From positions 124,001-188,000 of the forward strand of contig JBDWUA010000020.1 in the NCBI GenBank assembly GCA_039984715.1: a stretch of DNA of 64,000 nt, written 5' to 3'. The position numbers and the translations under genes were made by a program. The notes under the pieces are model-generated. The model worked only from the letters and a program-made list of their open reading frames with translations. It had not been told where the DNA came from and made no database searches. Of the stretch, positions 53,941 through 63,160 are shown one piece after another. The stretch's first letter is position 1. The number at the start of each line of letters is the position of its first letter. The DNA comes from JABSSA01 sp039984715 (lineage in GTDB: Bacteria; Pseudomonadota; Alphaproteobacteria; Rhodobacterales; Rhodobacteraceae).

Positions 53941-56900
53941 GTGATCCGCCTTGTTTTGACTATATGCGTCTGGCTGTGCCCCGTTTTGCTTTTTGCTCAA
54001 TCGGTGTCGTTGGACTCTGCCTATGAGGCATATGATGCTGGCGAAAACGAACGTGCCTTGGCCCTTGCAGAAGCTGCCCTTGACGCTGACATCCCCCCTT
54101 TTGAGGCGATTAGTGCACGCGAATTGATCGCATGGATACAGTTTGACGAAGGCAGAAGCGGGCAAGCCTATTTGGACGAGCTCATCGCGTTAGATTCAGA
54201 TATCGCGTCTTTTTATGGTCTTGATGCACTGGAGCGATTGAACGTTCTGGGGTTTATGGCCTCGGTTTCATACGATTTGGGATCCGAAGAAAGCCTATTA
54301 TACGAAGTGCAAATCGCACGAATTGCACGATTGCATCCGGATACCAGCGAAGTTCATCTTTTGTCGCTGCGCAATATCGCCGTTGAAATTTCGAATGGGG
54401 ATGACGCCGAACTTGCCTTACAATTTTCGGCCCTTTACGAGAATTTCGCAGCAACCTATTTGCCCGGAGATCATCCAAACGTAATGGAGGCGCGTGCGAT
54501 GTTATCGCTCGCCTTGACGCAGACCGGCGACGTATTGCGCGGCCTCAAAGTGGCGTCTGTATACGATGAAAAGGCATGGGAATCGTTTGCGCAAATCGGC
54601 CCAGAAGAGGCTGAATTATTTGCCGAAATACACTCAAACGCGGATGCAGCCTTTGCGGATACATCCGTTGATTGGCCAACGCGGATAAGGGGCGCGGTTG
54701 AACGCAGCACGCGTCTTGCCGAACTCAACAGTGAAATCATTTTGGCAAATGAAAGCGGCGGCATTGAAAGCGCGCTTCCTTTGTTGGAACAATATTTACA
54801 ATTGGCCGGTCGCGAAGATACCTCTGTCGCTCACTATTCCGCAGTGCTGATGCAAGCATATCTTGAGGATGGTCAATACGCGCAAGCGCGCCCTTATCTG
54901 ACAAATCTGTTGTCACTGCCTTCTCTCTATTTGGTGGCAATCGACTTGCCCGCTGGGCCGGTTGCGTTGACAGCGGCACGCAATGGCGGCGTCGAGGACG
55001 TATTGTTAGATGCGCTGTTGGCCAAGGGCTTGGATGTCGAACACATCCTGCGCGATCCAGACCCAACAAACCGCATTGATTTGATGACCGTGGTTGGACA
55101 AACAAAAGCGCGCATGGGCGATCACGATGCGTCCCTTTCGGCTTACGAAAACGCATTGCAAGCTCTTGAAACCACAGGGCATGATGATCCGGTGACGCGC
55201 AACAATGCCCTTTTCGGTGCGGGGGTGGCATTGGTGAATATGGGTCGGGATGACGACGCAATTGCGCATTTCAAACGCCTTACAGAAATCGCGGACGGGA
55301 CTCATCACTTTGATGCGCTTTCGGCAAGTTTAACACAGCTTGCGTTGATCGAACTTCGCCAAGAGCGCCCGGCGCAATCGATCATCTATGCGCGGCGCAA
55401 ATTGGAATTGGAAGAAGCCCGAACAGCCCCCGTCCCAAGCGATATCGCCACGTCAAAAACTGTTCTTGCCATGGCCCTGTTCACACAAACTCCGCACCTC
55501 ACTGCGGAACTAAGCCAAGTTTTGTCGAGCATGTTTGACGCCAATGTCAGTGATCCAATACTAAGCGCGTCGCGAAAACAGCTCTTTTCCCTTGTTGCCA
55601 ATCGAACCGAAATGTCCGCGCAAGATTTGACGCATGACGCGACTTTTTCGAACCTTGCAAAAGCCCTGCAAGCCGAGATTTTGACCGTCTTGGCTGACCT
55701 CGCGTTTGATGCAGAAAATTACGACGCGGCATCCGCCTATATGCTCTTTGGCTTGGAAATCGCCGCCTCAACGTCACCGGAGTTTGGGAAATTAAAACTT
55801 ATTGAAGGCCGTCTCGCGCAAAACGACGGACGCACGAATGATGCGCTATTGGCTTTCCGCGCCGTCACCGATTTACGCATCCCCCGAGGCGAACGGGTCG
55901 ATCAGCAGAACATTATCCACCTGCCCTTTCACTTGGCCGCTGCATATGATTTGGCAACCGACCCCATTGCCGGACAAGATTTGCGGTTCCACAACGAATT
56001 ATTTCAATTGGCGCAGCTGGCCAGTACAACGGTCGCTGGGGGCGCGTTGAACGATGCGATTGCGCGGTCACAAACGAGCGGGCGCTTGGCGGATCTTTTG
56101 CGTGAACGCCAAACCCTAAGCCGGGACCTTGTGTCATTAAGGGACGCCATAAGCCGTGCCCAATATGATGGCCGTTCGCCAGACGCCATTTTGACCCAAG
56201 TTCAGCAAAAAGAAGAACGGCAAAAGGCAATCACAGCCGAAATCGCAAAAGAGTCTCCGGATCTTGCATCAGTCTGGGACTTCAATCCACTGCGTATGGA
56301 GGCGGTTGCAAAAAGTCTGCGTGACGACGAAGCGTTGATTGTCTTTGCCACCAGCGACGCGCCCGTTGCTGGCGATCACACCGGATCATATGCAATTGCG
56401 ATGTCCAAAGAGTCTGTGATCGTCAGTCTGATACCACCGCGTGCGGATTTGGTCGCACTGTCTCATACATTGCGCTGTTCTGCGGCTCTGACTGATCCCA
56501 GCTGTGCGACTTCGGGCGGTGATGGGACGCGCGGTGGCTTTTCGCTGGAACCTGAGGAAAACCCAGACGCATCGGCAGGCCCGGCATTTGATACGCAAGC
56601 CGCGCATGACGCCTATTTGGATTTGTTTGCTGATCTGTCAGACCTAACAGCCGACAAGAAACGATTGGTTATCGTGGCTGATCAAGCGTTAATTTCGATG
56701 CCCTTCCATTTGGCTCTGAAAGCCCCCTTAGCAGCCGAACGCCCGATGCGCGAAGGACAATGGTTGATCCGGGATCATTCCATCGAAGTCATCCCCAGCG
56801 TTTCTAGCTTTGTCGCAATGCGTGACACGCATATTGCAAAACGTGAAAAAAACGCGCCATCGCGACCGGTCCGGTTTCTTGGGATAGGCGACCCACTGAT

Positions 56901-57648
56901 CGGTATTCAGCGCGATGGTCCGGTGGATTTTCAATGCGGACACACAACCGTTCCGGTTTTGACGGCCTCTTTGGATACGAATTTGGTCAATCGTGGGCTT
57001 GGATCGGTTCGCACGGACGCCTTGCGCGATCTGGCCGCCTTGCCTGATACACGATGTGAACTGCATCGCTTGGCCAGCCATTTCGGTGACGACAGCACTG
57101 TAATTTTGAACGACGCGGCGACTGAAACCAAGGTGAAGGATTTAAGCGCTTCTGGTGATTTACGCGACTATTCAGTGATCAGCTTTGCAACGCACGGATT
57201 GATCGCGGGTGAAATTGGGATCAACGATTCAGGTCTGGTTCTATCCCCGCCAGAACTGCCAACGGCGTTGGATGACGGTTTGTTGACGACACAAGAAATC
57301 GCAGCCCTTCAGTTAGACGCCGATTTTGTAATCCTTTCCGCTTGCAACACCGCTTCGGGCGATAGTCAGAACCAAGAAGGTCTGTCCGGTATGGCTTCTG
57401 CATTTTTCTACGCCGGTGCGCGGTCTTTGATGGTGTCGCATTGGCCCGTTTATTCCGACGCCGCTGTCGACCTGACAACACGCAGCTTTGAGGCGATGCA
57501 ATCGGACCCGACTATGACACGCGCAGATGCGATACGCAGCGCAATGTTAAGCATTTTGGACGATCCATTTGCCACACCGCGCCAGTCGCATCCCAGCTAT
57601 TGGGCGCCATTTGTCATTGTGGGCGACGGTTTGGGCATCCAAAACTAG
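53941..57648 (+). CDS. Exported TPR-CHAT caspase-like protease
   Basis: 1235 residues from GTG 53941, with AAGAAAGAGA 5-6 bases upstream. Signal peptide LTICVWLCPVLLFAQS. About residues 20-720 are TPR-like repeats (AYEAYDAGENERALALAEAAL; KARMGDHDASLSAYENALQAL; AVTDLR). A coiled region (LLRERQTLSRDLVSLRDAI) precedes the CHAT domain, with His1085 in FATHGLIAGE and Cys1135 in LSACNTASGD, followed by GMASAFFYAGARSLMVSHWPV. The His-Cys pair should make an active peptidase. CHAT proteins are usually intracellular; export is unusual. Ends overlap convergently with the next gene by 4 bases. Confidence 0.92.
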   Translation: MIRLVLTICVWLCPVLLFAQSVSLDSAYEAYDAGENERALALAEAALDADIPPFEAISARELIAWIQFDEGRSGQAYLDELIALDSDIASFYGLDALERLNVLGFMASVSYDLGSEESLLYEVQIARIARLHPDTSEVHLLSLRNIAVEISNGDDAELALQFSALYENFAATYLPGDHPNVMEARAMLSLALTQTGDVLRGLKVASVYDEKAWESFAQIGPEEAELFAEIHSNADAAFADTSVDWPTRIRGAVERSTRLAELNSEIILANESGGIESALPLLEQYLQLAGREDTSVAHYSAVLMQAYLEDGQYAQARPYLTNLLSLPSLYLVAIDLPAGPVALTAARNGGVEDVLLDALLAKGLDVEHILRDPDPTNRIDLMTVVGQTKARMGDHDASLSAYENALQALETTGHDDPVTRNNALFGAGVALVNMGRDDDAIAHFKRLTEIADGTHHFDALSASLTQLALIELRQERPAQSIIYARRKLELEEARTAPVPSDIATSKTVLAMALFTQTPHLTAELSQVLSSMFDANVSDPILSASRKQLFSLVANRTEMSAQDLTHDATFSNLAKALQAEILTVLADLAFDAENYDAASAYMLFGLEIAASTSPEFGKLKLIEGRLAQNDGRTNDALLAFRAVTDLRIPRGERVDQQNIIHLPFHLAAAYDLATDPIAGQDLRFHNELFQLAQLASTTVAGGALNDAIARSQTSGRLADLLRERQTLSRDLVSLRDAISRAQYDGRSPDAILTQVQQKEERQKAITAEIAKESPDLASVWDFNPLRMEAVAKSLRDDEALIVFATSDAPVAGDHTGSYAIAMSKESVIVSLIPPRADLVALSHTLRCSAALTDPSCATSGGDGTRGGFSLEPEENPDASAGPAFDTQAAHDAYLDLFADLSDLTADKKRLVIVADQALISMPFHLALKAPLAAERPMREGQWLIRDHSIEVIPSVSSFVAMRDTHIAKREKNAPSRPVRFLGIGDPLIGIQRDGPVDFQCGHTTVPVLTASLDTNLVNRGLGSVRTDALRDLAALPDTRCELHRLASHFGDDSTVILNDAATETKVKDLSASGDLRDYSVISFATHGLIAGEIGINDSGLVLSPPELPTALDDGLLTTQEIAALQLDADFVILSACNTASGDSQNQEGLSGMASAFFYAGARSLMVSHWPVYSDAAVDLTTRSFEAMQSDPTMTRADAIRSAMLSILDDPFATPRQSHPSYWAPFVIVGDGLGIQN

Positions 57649-58076
57649 TCAAAAAGCCACTTGGAAAACAACAGACTGCCAATCAATCCCCATGTCGCCA
57701 CCAAGATCACAATGCGGATTATGGACTTGTGCCCGTATTTGCGATTAAGGAACCACGTTTCAACCTTGCCGTCACCAACGGGGAACCGCTTGAGGTCTTC
57801 ATGCACGTTGTTTAACGCCTGATACCCTTCGCGTAGGCTAAAATAGAAGATCAGCGAATTTACAGTGTAAAAGCCAAAAACCAGACAGCGTTGCAACAAA
57901 TAGCTTTTGTCTGACTCTCCAAAAAACACCAGAACCCCGACTATGGCCGCGTGCAAATACATCACGCGATGCCACGTCATTTCCACGCGTCCAATTTGCA
58001 AATGAAAGAAACTGACCAGCTCTGCATAGGTCATGTTTGAAATCTTCATCTGTTTCTGTTCTTGCAGACCATCCAT
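57645..58076 (-). CDS. Small membrane protein of unknown function
   Basis: 143 residues; AAGGCAAG precedes the ATG. Helical start (MKISNMTYAELVSFFHLQIGRVEMTWHR), then three hydrophobic segments (VMYLHAAIVGVLVFFG; CLVFGFYTVNSLIFYF; IIRIVILVATWGLIGSLLF). It has no family I know. The stop overlaps the CHAT gene stop on the other strand. Good coding character and a plausible ribosome site support it. Confidence 0.78.
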   Translation of the reverse strand: MDGLQEQKQMKISNMTYAELVSFFHLQIGRVEMTWHRVMYLHAAIVGVLVFFGESDKSYLLQRCLVFGFYTVNSLIFYFSLREGYQALNNVHEDLKRFPVGDGKVETWFLNRKYGHKSIIRIVILVATWGLIGSLLFSKWLFD

Positions 58077-58203
58077 AGACTTGCCTTTGATATCGCGACG
58101 GGTTCGGTTGAGTTATTTAATAAAGTCTTTTCGGTTTCTGCAATGCCAGATCGAACCACGGCTCCGACGTCCACCGAGTGTACCGATTTAAATCGCGTCG
58201 TAT

Positions 58204-58686
58204 TCAACGGAATTTGAACACATAAGGATAAACCCATACCCGTGTCGACCATGCCTTTACGGGTATTTCTGGATAGACAGCGAAACTTAGCCCCATGCCC
58301 CCCCGCCCAACAGTCTTTGGTGACGCAAGCAATTGACCCGTTCTAACAACGCCCGAAAGAACCGCGATACAATACGGTATCGTTTTCATCCAAGAACACA
58401 GATCGAGCTGAAGGGGAAAGGGCAAGTTCGAAACTGGACACCGCTACACCGAAAAGAGGTTTCTATTCCAAATCAGTAGGTCCGTGCGCCCAGACGTCAT
58501 CAAGGTCGACATCCAGCCGGTTGATGCAAGGTATTTCGACAACTTTATCGATGGAAACCGCGTGCATTGCGTTCGCCGTCTTGTCATGACCCCTGCGTTG
58601 TCTTCGCCCAAATAATAGGGTTCGCAGGAATTACGGATTACTGCCCCCTTTTTTGCGGGGCCAATGTAGAACGTCCAATCAACCAT
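58204..58686 (-). pseudogene. Decayed gene with two in-frame stops and frameshifts
   Basis: From ATG 58686 the frame reads MVDWTFYIGPAKKGAVIRNS...YYLGEDNAG. A shift near 58590-58610 then leads to SIDKVVEIPCINRLDVDLD, which continues through TAG at 58465 into SSFELALSPSARSVFLDEND, through TAG at 58345 into NGSIACVTKDCW. A second shift at a run of seven C on the plus strand (58297-58303) leads to MGLSFAVYPEIPVKAWSTRV and a stop at 58204. Each piece looks protein-like in frame, so I read one gene of about 160 codons that has decayed. No family recognised. Sequencing error could explain the homopolymer shift but not both TAG codons. Confidence 0.55.
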
Positions 58687-58708
58687 TTAGGTTAATTTTT
58701 GCAATCAC

Positions 58709-59602
58709 TTAGGGTCGATCCAAGATGTAATCTGGCTGAATGCCCGATGATGCGATGGGGCCGTCGACATCATGACCCGCAAAGAACCCATACCCTGCAA
58801 TAAGCGCGGTTTTGATCCCTGCCGCTTGGCCCCCCAGAATATCGGTGTGCAAGCTGTCACCAACCATCACGGTTCGGGCCGGATCAAAGGCACCCAAACG
58901 CTGGAACGCCAGATCAAAGATATTGCCAAATGGCTTGCCAAAAAATGTGGGCTCTATGCCTGTCGCATCGGCAAGCCGATGGGCATAGCTGCCGGGTTCG
59001 GTTGAAAAGCCGTTTTCGCGCGGCGCGACAATATCCGGGTTGCCGACATAAACCGGACGTGGCTTGTGGAGCAGCGTCTTGACCAACATCGATTGACGGT
59101 CTTCGGTCCACACCGCGCTGCCCAGCAAAAGGAACGCCTCTGCCGTGTCATAGGCGTGCCGGTCATCAGCCAGATAGGTCACATCGAGCTCTTCTAAATC
59201 GGCACGCCCAAGGTTTGGGTTCGCCATCAATCCCCATTTCCGCAGGGGCTGGGACGTCAGGCCATGTAAAATGGTCTTGCGGCTGGTGATCACGTCATCC
59301 GAGGCGAAATCATACCCAAGCCGCGCGTATTTGGTCATCAGGTCGGCATGAGGATAGCCAGCAGCGTTAGACACCACCATGATCCGTTTGCCTGCCTTTT
59401 GCAGCCGCGCCACCCGTTCGGGCACCCCTTGGATGGCGGTTTCACCGATGTTCAGCACCCCAAAAGCATCCAGCAGAAAGGTGTCAATCTCGTCGGCAAT
59501 CGCCTCAAGATGCGGCAGGCGTGTACCGGGCGCACCGGCCAACATGTCCGGAAGACGGTGCCGTACGTTTTCGTAGGCCGTGAACGCGTCGTGGGTGTTC
59601 AA
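58709..59602 (-). CDS. HAD-superfamily hydrolase (IIA subfamily, NagD-like)
   Basis: 297 residues from TTG 59602, which overlaps the phnE stop (TTGA); ATG 59635 would add 11 residues inside phnE. HAD motifs: DTFLLDAFGVLNIG, VVSNAAGYP, FGKPFGNIFDLAF and VGDSLHTDILGGQAAG. In this group members hydrolyse phosphate monoesters such as glycerol or sugar phosphates. Last gene of the phn operon, suggesting phosphate release from an imported organophosphorus compound (inference). Confidence 0.9.
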   Translation of the reverse strand: MNTHDAFTAYENVRHRLPDMLAGAPGTRLPHLEAIADEIDTFLLDAFGVLNIGETAIQGVPERVARLQKAGKRIMVVSNAAGYPHADLMTKYARLGYDFASDDVITSRKTILHGLTSQPLRKWGLMANPNLGRADLEELDVTYLADDRHAYDTAEAFLLLGSAVWTEDRQSMLVKTLLHKPRPVYVGNPDIVAPRENGFSTEPGSYAHRLADATGIEPTFFGKPFGNIFDLAFQRLGAFDPARTVMVGDSLHTDILGGQAAGIKTALIAGYGFFAGHDVDGPIASSGIQPDYILDRP

Positions 59603-60414
59603 ATGATCGCACCGCGCACTTTGGCCGAAACCCATTCAGAAATGACCACGGCCAGCAGGATCACAAGCAAGATCAGCGACACTTGGGGCCACGCCAAAAC
59701 ATTAAGCGAAGACGACAATTGCAACCCAATGCCACCGGCGCCCACCAACCCCAACACGGTGCTCTCGCGGATATTGATGTCCCAACGGAACACCGCAATG
59801 CCTGCGAAGGCCGGTAAGATTTGCGGCACGATGCCATACGCCATGACTTGCCAGCGTGATGCCCCGGTTGCGGTGATGGCTTCGACTTGGGTTTCGTCGA
59901 TTTCCTCAATCGCTTCATAGAGCAGTTTGGCGCAAAACCCGATGGACCGAATGGCGATGGCAATCACGCCTGCAAAGACCCCCGGCCCAATGATGGCGAT
60001 CAACAACAGCGCCCAAATCAACGAGTTGATCGAGCGTGTCGACACGATGATCAGCAACGCAATGGGTCGGATCAGATAGCGCGACGGTGTTGTGTTGGTC
60101 GCCGCCAAAAACGCCACCGGGATTGCAAGGATCAACGCGAAGATCGTGCCCAGCGTCGCGATGTTCAGCGTGTCCCAGATCGGTTTGCCCAGCTGTTTGA
60201 TGTATTCCCATTTGGGCGGTGTCGCACGGGTCCAGATGTCATCGGCAATGCGCGGCGCATCCCAGACGAAAAACCACGTCGTTGATTTAGAAATTTGCTG
60301 CCAGCAATAGGCAAAAATCGCAATTCCAATCAGCCATAGCACCCAGTGAAACAGGCTTTCGCGCCCGGATCGGCGTTTCCAGACGGGACGACCCTTGAGA
60401 TCTTGAACAGGCAT
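59599..60414 (-). CDS. phnE: Phosphonate-type ABC permease, second PhnE
   Basis: 271 residues with about six membrane segments. The PhnE loop EAITATGASRWQVMAYGIVPQILPAFAG and RWDINIRESTVLGLVGAGGIGLQL near the C-terminus are characteristic. The start shares one base with the stop of the other permease (TAATG). It dimerises with the first PhnE to form the channel. Confidence 0.92.
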   Translation of the reverse strand: MPVQDLKGRPVWKRRSGRESLFHWVLWLIGIAIFAYCWQQISKSTTWFFVWDAPRIADDIWTRATPPKWEYIKQLGKPIWDTLNIATLGTIFALILAIPVAFLAATNTTPSRYLIRPIALLIIVSTRSINSLIWALLLIAIIGPGVFAGVIAIAIRSIGFCAKLLYEAIEEIDETQVEAITATGASRWQVMAYGIVPQILPAFAGIAVFRWDINIRESTVLGLVGAGGIGLQLSSSLNVLAWPQVSLILLVILLAVVISEWVSAKVRGAII

Positions 60415-61235
60415 TATTGCACCCTCGCCCGGATGACCCCGGATAGGTATTCCAGCGCCATTACGATCAAAATAATGATCAGCAATATGGCCGCGGCCGT
60501 ATCGTATTCATAGCGATCAAAGGCGGTGTTCAACGTCGCCCCAATGCCACCTGCCCCCACCAGCCCCAGAATGGCGCTTTCGCGGAAATTGATATCAAGG
60601 CGATAAATCGACAGCCCAATCAGTCGTGGCATAACCTGCGGCTGGACACCGTAATTGATCCATTGCGCCCAACGTGCGCCGGACGCTTTGATCGCCTCGG
60701 CTTGCACCTTGTCCATGCTTTCGATGTCTTCGGCCAACAGTTTGGACAAGAACCCGATGGTGGCAAAGCTTAGCGTCAAAAAACCGGCCAGAGGGCCAAA
60801 CCCAAAGATGGCGACAAGCAAAATGGCCACGATAATTTCTTGCAACGCGCGGCTGATCGCGATGATACCACGACAGATCAAATAGACCGGCAAAGGTGCG
60901 ACATTGCGGGCCGCCCCCAAAGCAATTGGGACCGAAATCGCGATGCCCACAACCGAAGACGCCACAGTCATGACGATGCTTTCGACCATACCTTCATAGA
61001 TATCGGACGAGCGGGTCGTGAAATCGGGATTGGTGAAGGCAAGAACGAATTTCTTGCCGCGCTCGAGCCCCTCATAGACCCGCGACCAATTCACATCGAT
61101 CGTCAGATAGGCCGCAATGAGATAGGCGACAAAGCCCAACAAAAGCGTCCAGCGCAACCAGCGGCGTTGAACAAATGGTGGCTTTTTCCAAGGTTGGCCA
61201 AGGCGCGTATTCACATCGAAACTTGTATCGTTCAT
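60414..61235 (-). CDS. phnE: Phosphonate-type ABC permease, first PhnE
   Basis: 273 residues. Same EAIKASGARWAQWINYGVQPQVMPRLIG and RLDINFRESAILGLVGAGGIGATL motifs as the neighbouring permease, with a different N-terminus. Start overlaps the ATPase stop (ATGA). Two unequal PhnE chains are common in phn operons for phosphonate, phosphite or phosphate-ester uptake. Confidence 0.92.
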   Translation of the reverse strand: MNDTSFDVNTRLGQPWKKPPFVQRRWLRWTLLLGFVAYLIAAYLTIDVNWSRVYEGLERGKKFVLAFTNPDFTTRSSDIYEGMVESIVMTVASSVVGIAISVPIALGAARNVAPLPVYLICRGIIAISRALQEIIVAILLVAIFGFGPLAGFLTLSFATIGFLSKLLAEDIESMDKVQAEAIKASGARWAQWINYGVQPQVMPRLIGLSIYRLDINFRESAILGLVGAGGIGATLNTAFDRYEYDTAAAILLIIILIVMALEYLSGVIRARVQ

Positions 61236-62029
61236 TGCGCTGCGACCTCGCCGTCTTCGTCGTCGTCAACGGCCTCTATCGTGGCTTCCCAATCTTCTTC
61301 GCCGTAAATCTCGGTCAGCTTTTCTGGCGTCAGCCCATCCGGCGCGCCGTCATAAACCATCGCGCCAAACCGCAAGCCAATCACGCGTTGCACGAACATC
61401 TGGGCCAAGGCCACATCGTGGATGTTGATAATCGCGGCCAGACCTCGTTCTTTGCACAGCTCGCAGATCAAACGCATGATCTGACGAGAGGTTTTGGGAT
61501 CAAGCGACGCGGTGGGTTCATCGACCAACAACAAGGCAGGGTCTTGGATCAGCGCGCGGCAAATCCCGACCCGTTGACGTTGCCCACCAGACAGCTCGTC
61601 CGCGCGTTTATCGGCCATATGTGCAAGGCCCACGCGGTCCAACAGGCGGAATGCTTCGTCCACATCCGATTGCGGATAGCGGCGCAAAAAGCTGCGCCAG
61701 AAACCGACATAGCCAAGGCGACCCGAAAGCACGTTTTCCATGACGGAAAGGCGTTCGACCAATGCGTATTCTTGAAAAATCATGCCCATGCGCCGACGTT
61801 CTTTGCGCAGCGCGCCAGCAGACAGGCTGGTCAATTCGGTTCCGGCCAGATGGACCTTGCCCGACGTCGGTTCGACCAATCGATTGATGCACCGGATCAA
61901 CGTGGACTTGCCCGCACCGGACGGACCGATAAGGGCTAGCACTTGACCTTCGGGGATTTCTAAATCCACCGCCTTCAGGGCCTGATCACCCGTCTTGTAT
62001 GTTTTCACAAGCTTCTCAAGCCGCAGCAT
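61232..62029 (-). CDS. phnC: Phosphonate-type ABC ATPase PhnC
   Basis: 265 residues from ATG 62029, preceded by GGGGGAGG; a TTG at 62050 is less likely. Walker A GPSGAGKST, signature ELSGGQRQRVGICRAL, Walker B LLLVDEPTASLDP, switch IIHDVALA read as INIHDVALAQMF. The C-terminus is acidic (VDDDEDGEVAAQ). Pairs with both PhnE permeases. Confidence 0.93.
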   Translation of the reverse strand: MLRLEKLVKTYKTGDQALKAVDLEIPEGQVLALIGPSGAGKSTLIRCINRLVEPTSGKVHLAGTELTSLSAGALRKERRRMGMIFQEYALVERLSVMENVLSGRLGYVGFWRSFLRRYPQSDVDEAFRLLDRVGLAHMADKRADELSGGQRQRVGICRALIQDPALLLVDEPTASLDPKTSRQIMRLICELCKERGLAAIINIHDVALAQMFVQRVIGLRFGAMVYDGAPDGLTPEKLTEIYGEEDWEATIEAVDDDEDGEVAAQ

Positions 62030-62076
62030 GAAAGCCTCCCCCTGCCCCAAACCGTTTTTTGTCGTTAGAAATGAAA

Positions 62077-62103
62077 AGGGCGGACCCCGAAAAGGCCCGC
62101 CCT
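62077..62103 (-). terminator. Attenuator between phnD and phnC
   Basis: On the minus strand AGGGCGG (62103-62097) pairs with CCGCCCT (62083-62077), and a run TTTTCATTT follows. It lies just after the phnD stop, so it should reduce transcription of the ATPase and permease genes relative to the binding protein. Confidence 0.7.
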
Positions 62104-62111
62104 ATCAGTTG

Positions 62112-63086
62112 TTATTGGCAGGCGTAGCTGACGCCGTTTGCTGTGTCGATTTTGCGGATCACTTCCCAGAATTCCTGATAGGTCATCTCAAGGAATTGGC
62201 CCTCGTTCGACTTTTCAAACTCGGCTTGCAACGATGTGCCTTCCCATTCGAAATTAAAGAACGCATTGCGGATTTTCTCTTTCAATTCGGGCTTGAGGTT
62301 GTGCGCTGTGCCAAATCCTGTGGTCGGGAAAGTTTGTGATTTGTAGATCACTTTGACCTGATCCTCGGTGATCACATCCCGGCTGATCATGCGGGATTTG
62401 ACCGAGTTGGCGATAGACGCTGCCATATAATCTTTGTTCGCAACACCCAAGATCGAGTTGTCGTGCTTGCCCGAATAGACCGGTTCAAAATCACGATCAG
62501 GCAGCATGTCGAAATCGCCCTTCAGGATCGCGCTTGGTGCCTTGAAACCGGAGTTGGACGTAGGAGACGTAAAGGCCAGTTGCTTGCCTTTGATGTCCTC
62601 GACCTTTTCGATGCCGGACCCTGGAAAGGTGATGATTTCCATCTCATATCCAAAGTTTCCGTCCAAAGACGCCATGATCGTGAATGGATTGAACCCAGCA
62701 CAATTGACGGCCAGCGGATTCGAGCCCGTATTGAACCCGGCAATGTGCAGACGTCCGGACCGCATCGCCTCAATTTGGGCGGCGTTGTTTTGCACCGGGA
62801 AGAATACAACCGATTTTCCGGTCTCGCTTTCCAGATGGGTCAAAAAGTCGGACCAAGCGGTCTTGTAGACAGCGGGATCTTCGACCGGGGTATACGCAAA
62901 AACCAGAGTATCAGGATCAACCTGATCTGCTGGATCGGTCGGCGTGTCCGCAATCAGATCGCCGTTTACATCACAAAAACGCTTGTCCAGATCGCCCCGC
63001 GGACAGTCCTGCGCCGCAGCCGGCCCCGCCAAAGACAATGCAAAGGCGACAGCCGCACCAGACAAAAGTGAGTTCATTAGCTTCAT
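62112..63086 (-). CDS. phnD: Phosphonate-type periplasmic binding protein PhnD
   Basis: 324 residues from ATG 63086, with GGGAGGAAA upstream. Signal peptide ending near GPAAAQD. Residues (LVFAYTPVEDPAVYKTAWSDFLTHLESETG; GRLHIAGFNTGSNPLAV; QLAFTSPTSNSGFKAPSAIL; FPTTGFGTAHNL) match PhnD type: TxPSTS-like STS loop here SPTSNSG. Heads the operon. Ligand may be phosphonate, phosphite or a phosphate ester. Confidence 0.93.
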   Translation of the reverse strand: MKLMNSLLSGAAVAFALSLAGPAAAQDCPRGDLDKRFCDVNGDLIADTPTDPADQVDPDTLVFAYTPVEDPAVYKTAWSDFLTHLESETGKSVVFFPVQNNAAQIEAMRSGRLHIAGFNTGSNPLAVNCAGFNPFTIMASLDGNFGYEMEIITFPGSGIEKVEDIKGKQLAFTSPTSNSGFKAPSAILKGDFDMLPDRDFEPVYSGKHDNSILGVANKDYMAASIANSVKSRMISRDVITEDQVKVIYKSQTFPTTGFGTAHNLKPELKEKIRNAFFNFEWEGTSLQAEFEKSNEGQFLEMTYQEFWEVIRKIDTANGVSYACQ

Positions 63087-63146
63087 TATAATTTCCTCCC
63101 AAGACCTCCACGCTACTTGGAACGAACAAATATACAACCCAGATTC

Positions 63147-63160
63147 TGCAAGCGCTTACA
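63147..63160. promoter_or_regulatory. LacI-type operator upstream of phnD
   Basis: TGCAAGCGCTTACA is palindromic except at one position and has the central CG and TGNAANCGNTTNCA form of LacI-family sites. It lies 61-74 bases upstream of the phnD start. Confidence 0.6.

Noticed and set aside
46946..57648. Classical cytoplasmic caspase/CHAT defence island
   Set aside because: The proteases carry signal peptides, no gasdermin, nuclease or phage-sensor gene is seen, and no mobile-element features flank the region.
58046..58252. Minus-strand frame of 68 codons
   Set aside because: It overlaps the start region of the small membrane protein and the tail of the decayed gene; the alternative frame fits the decayed gene better.
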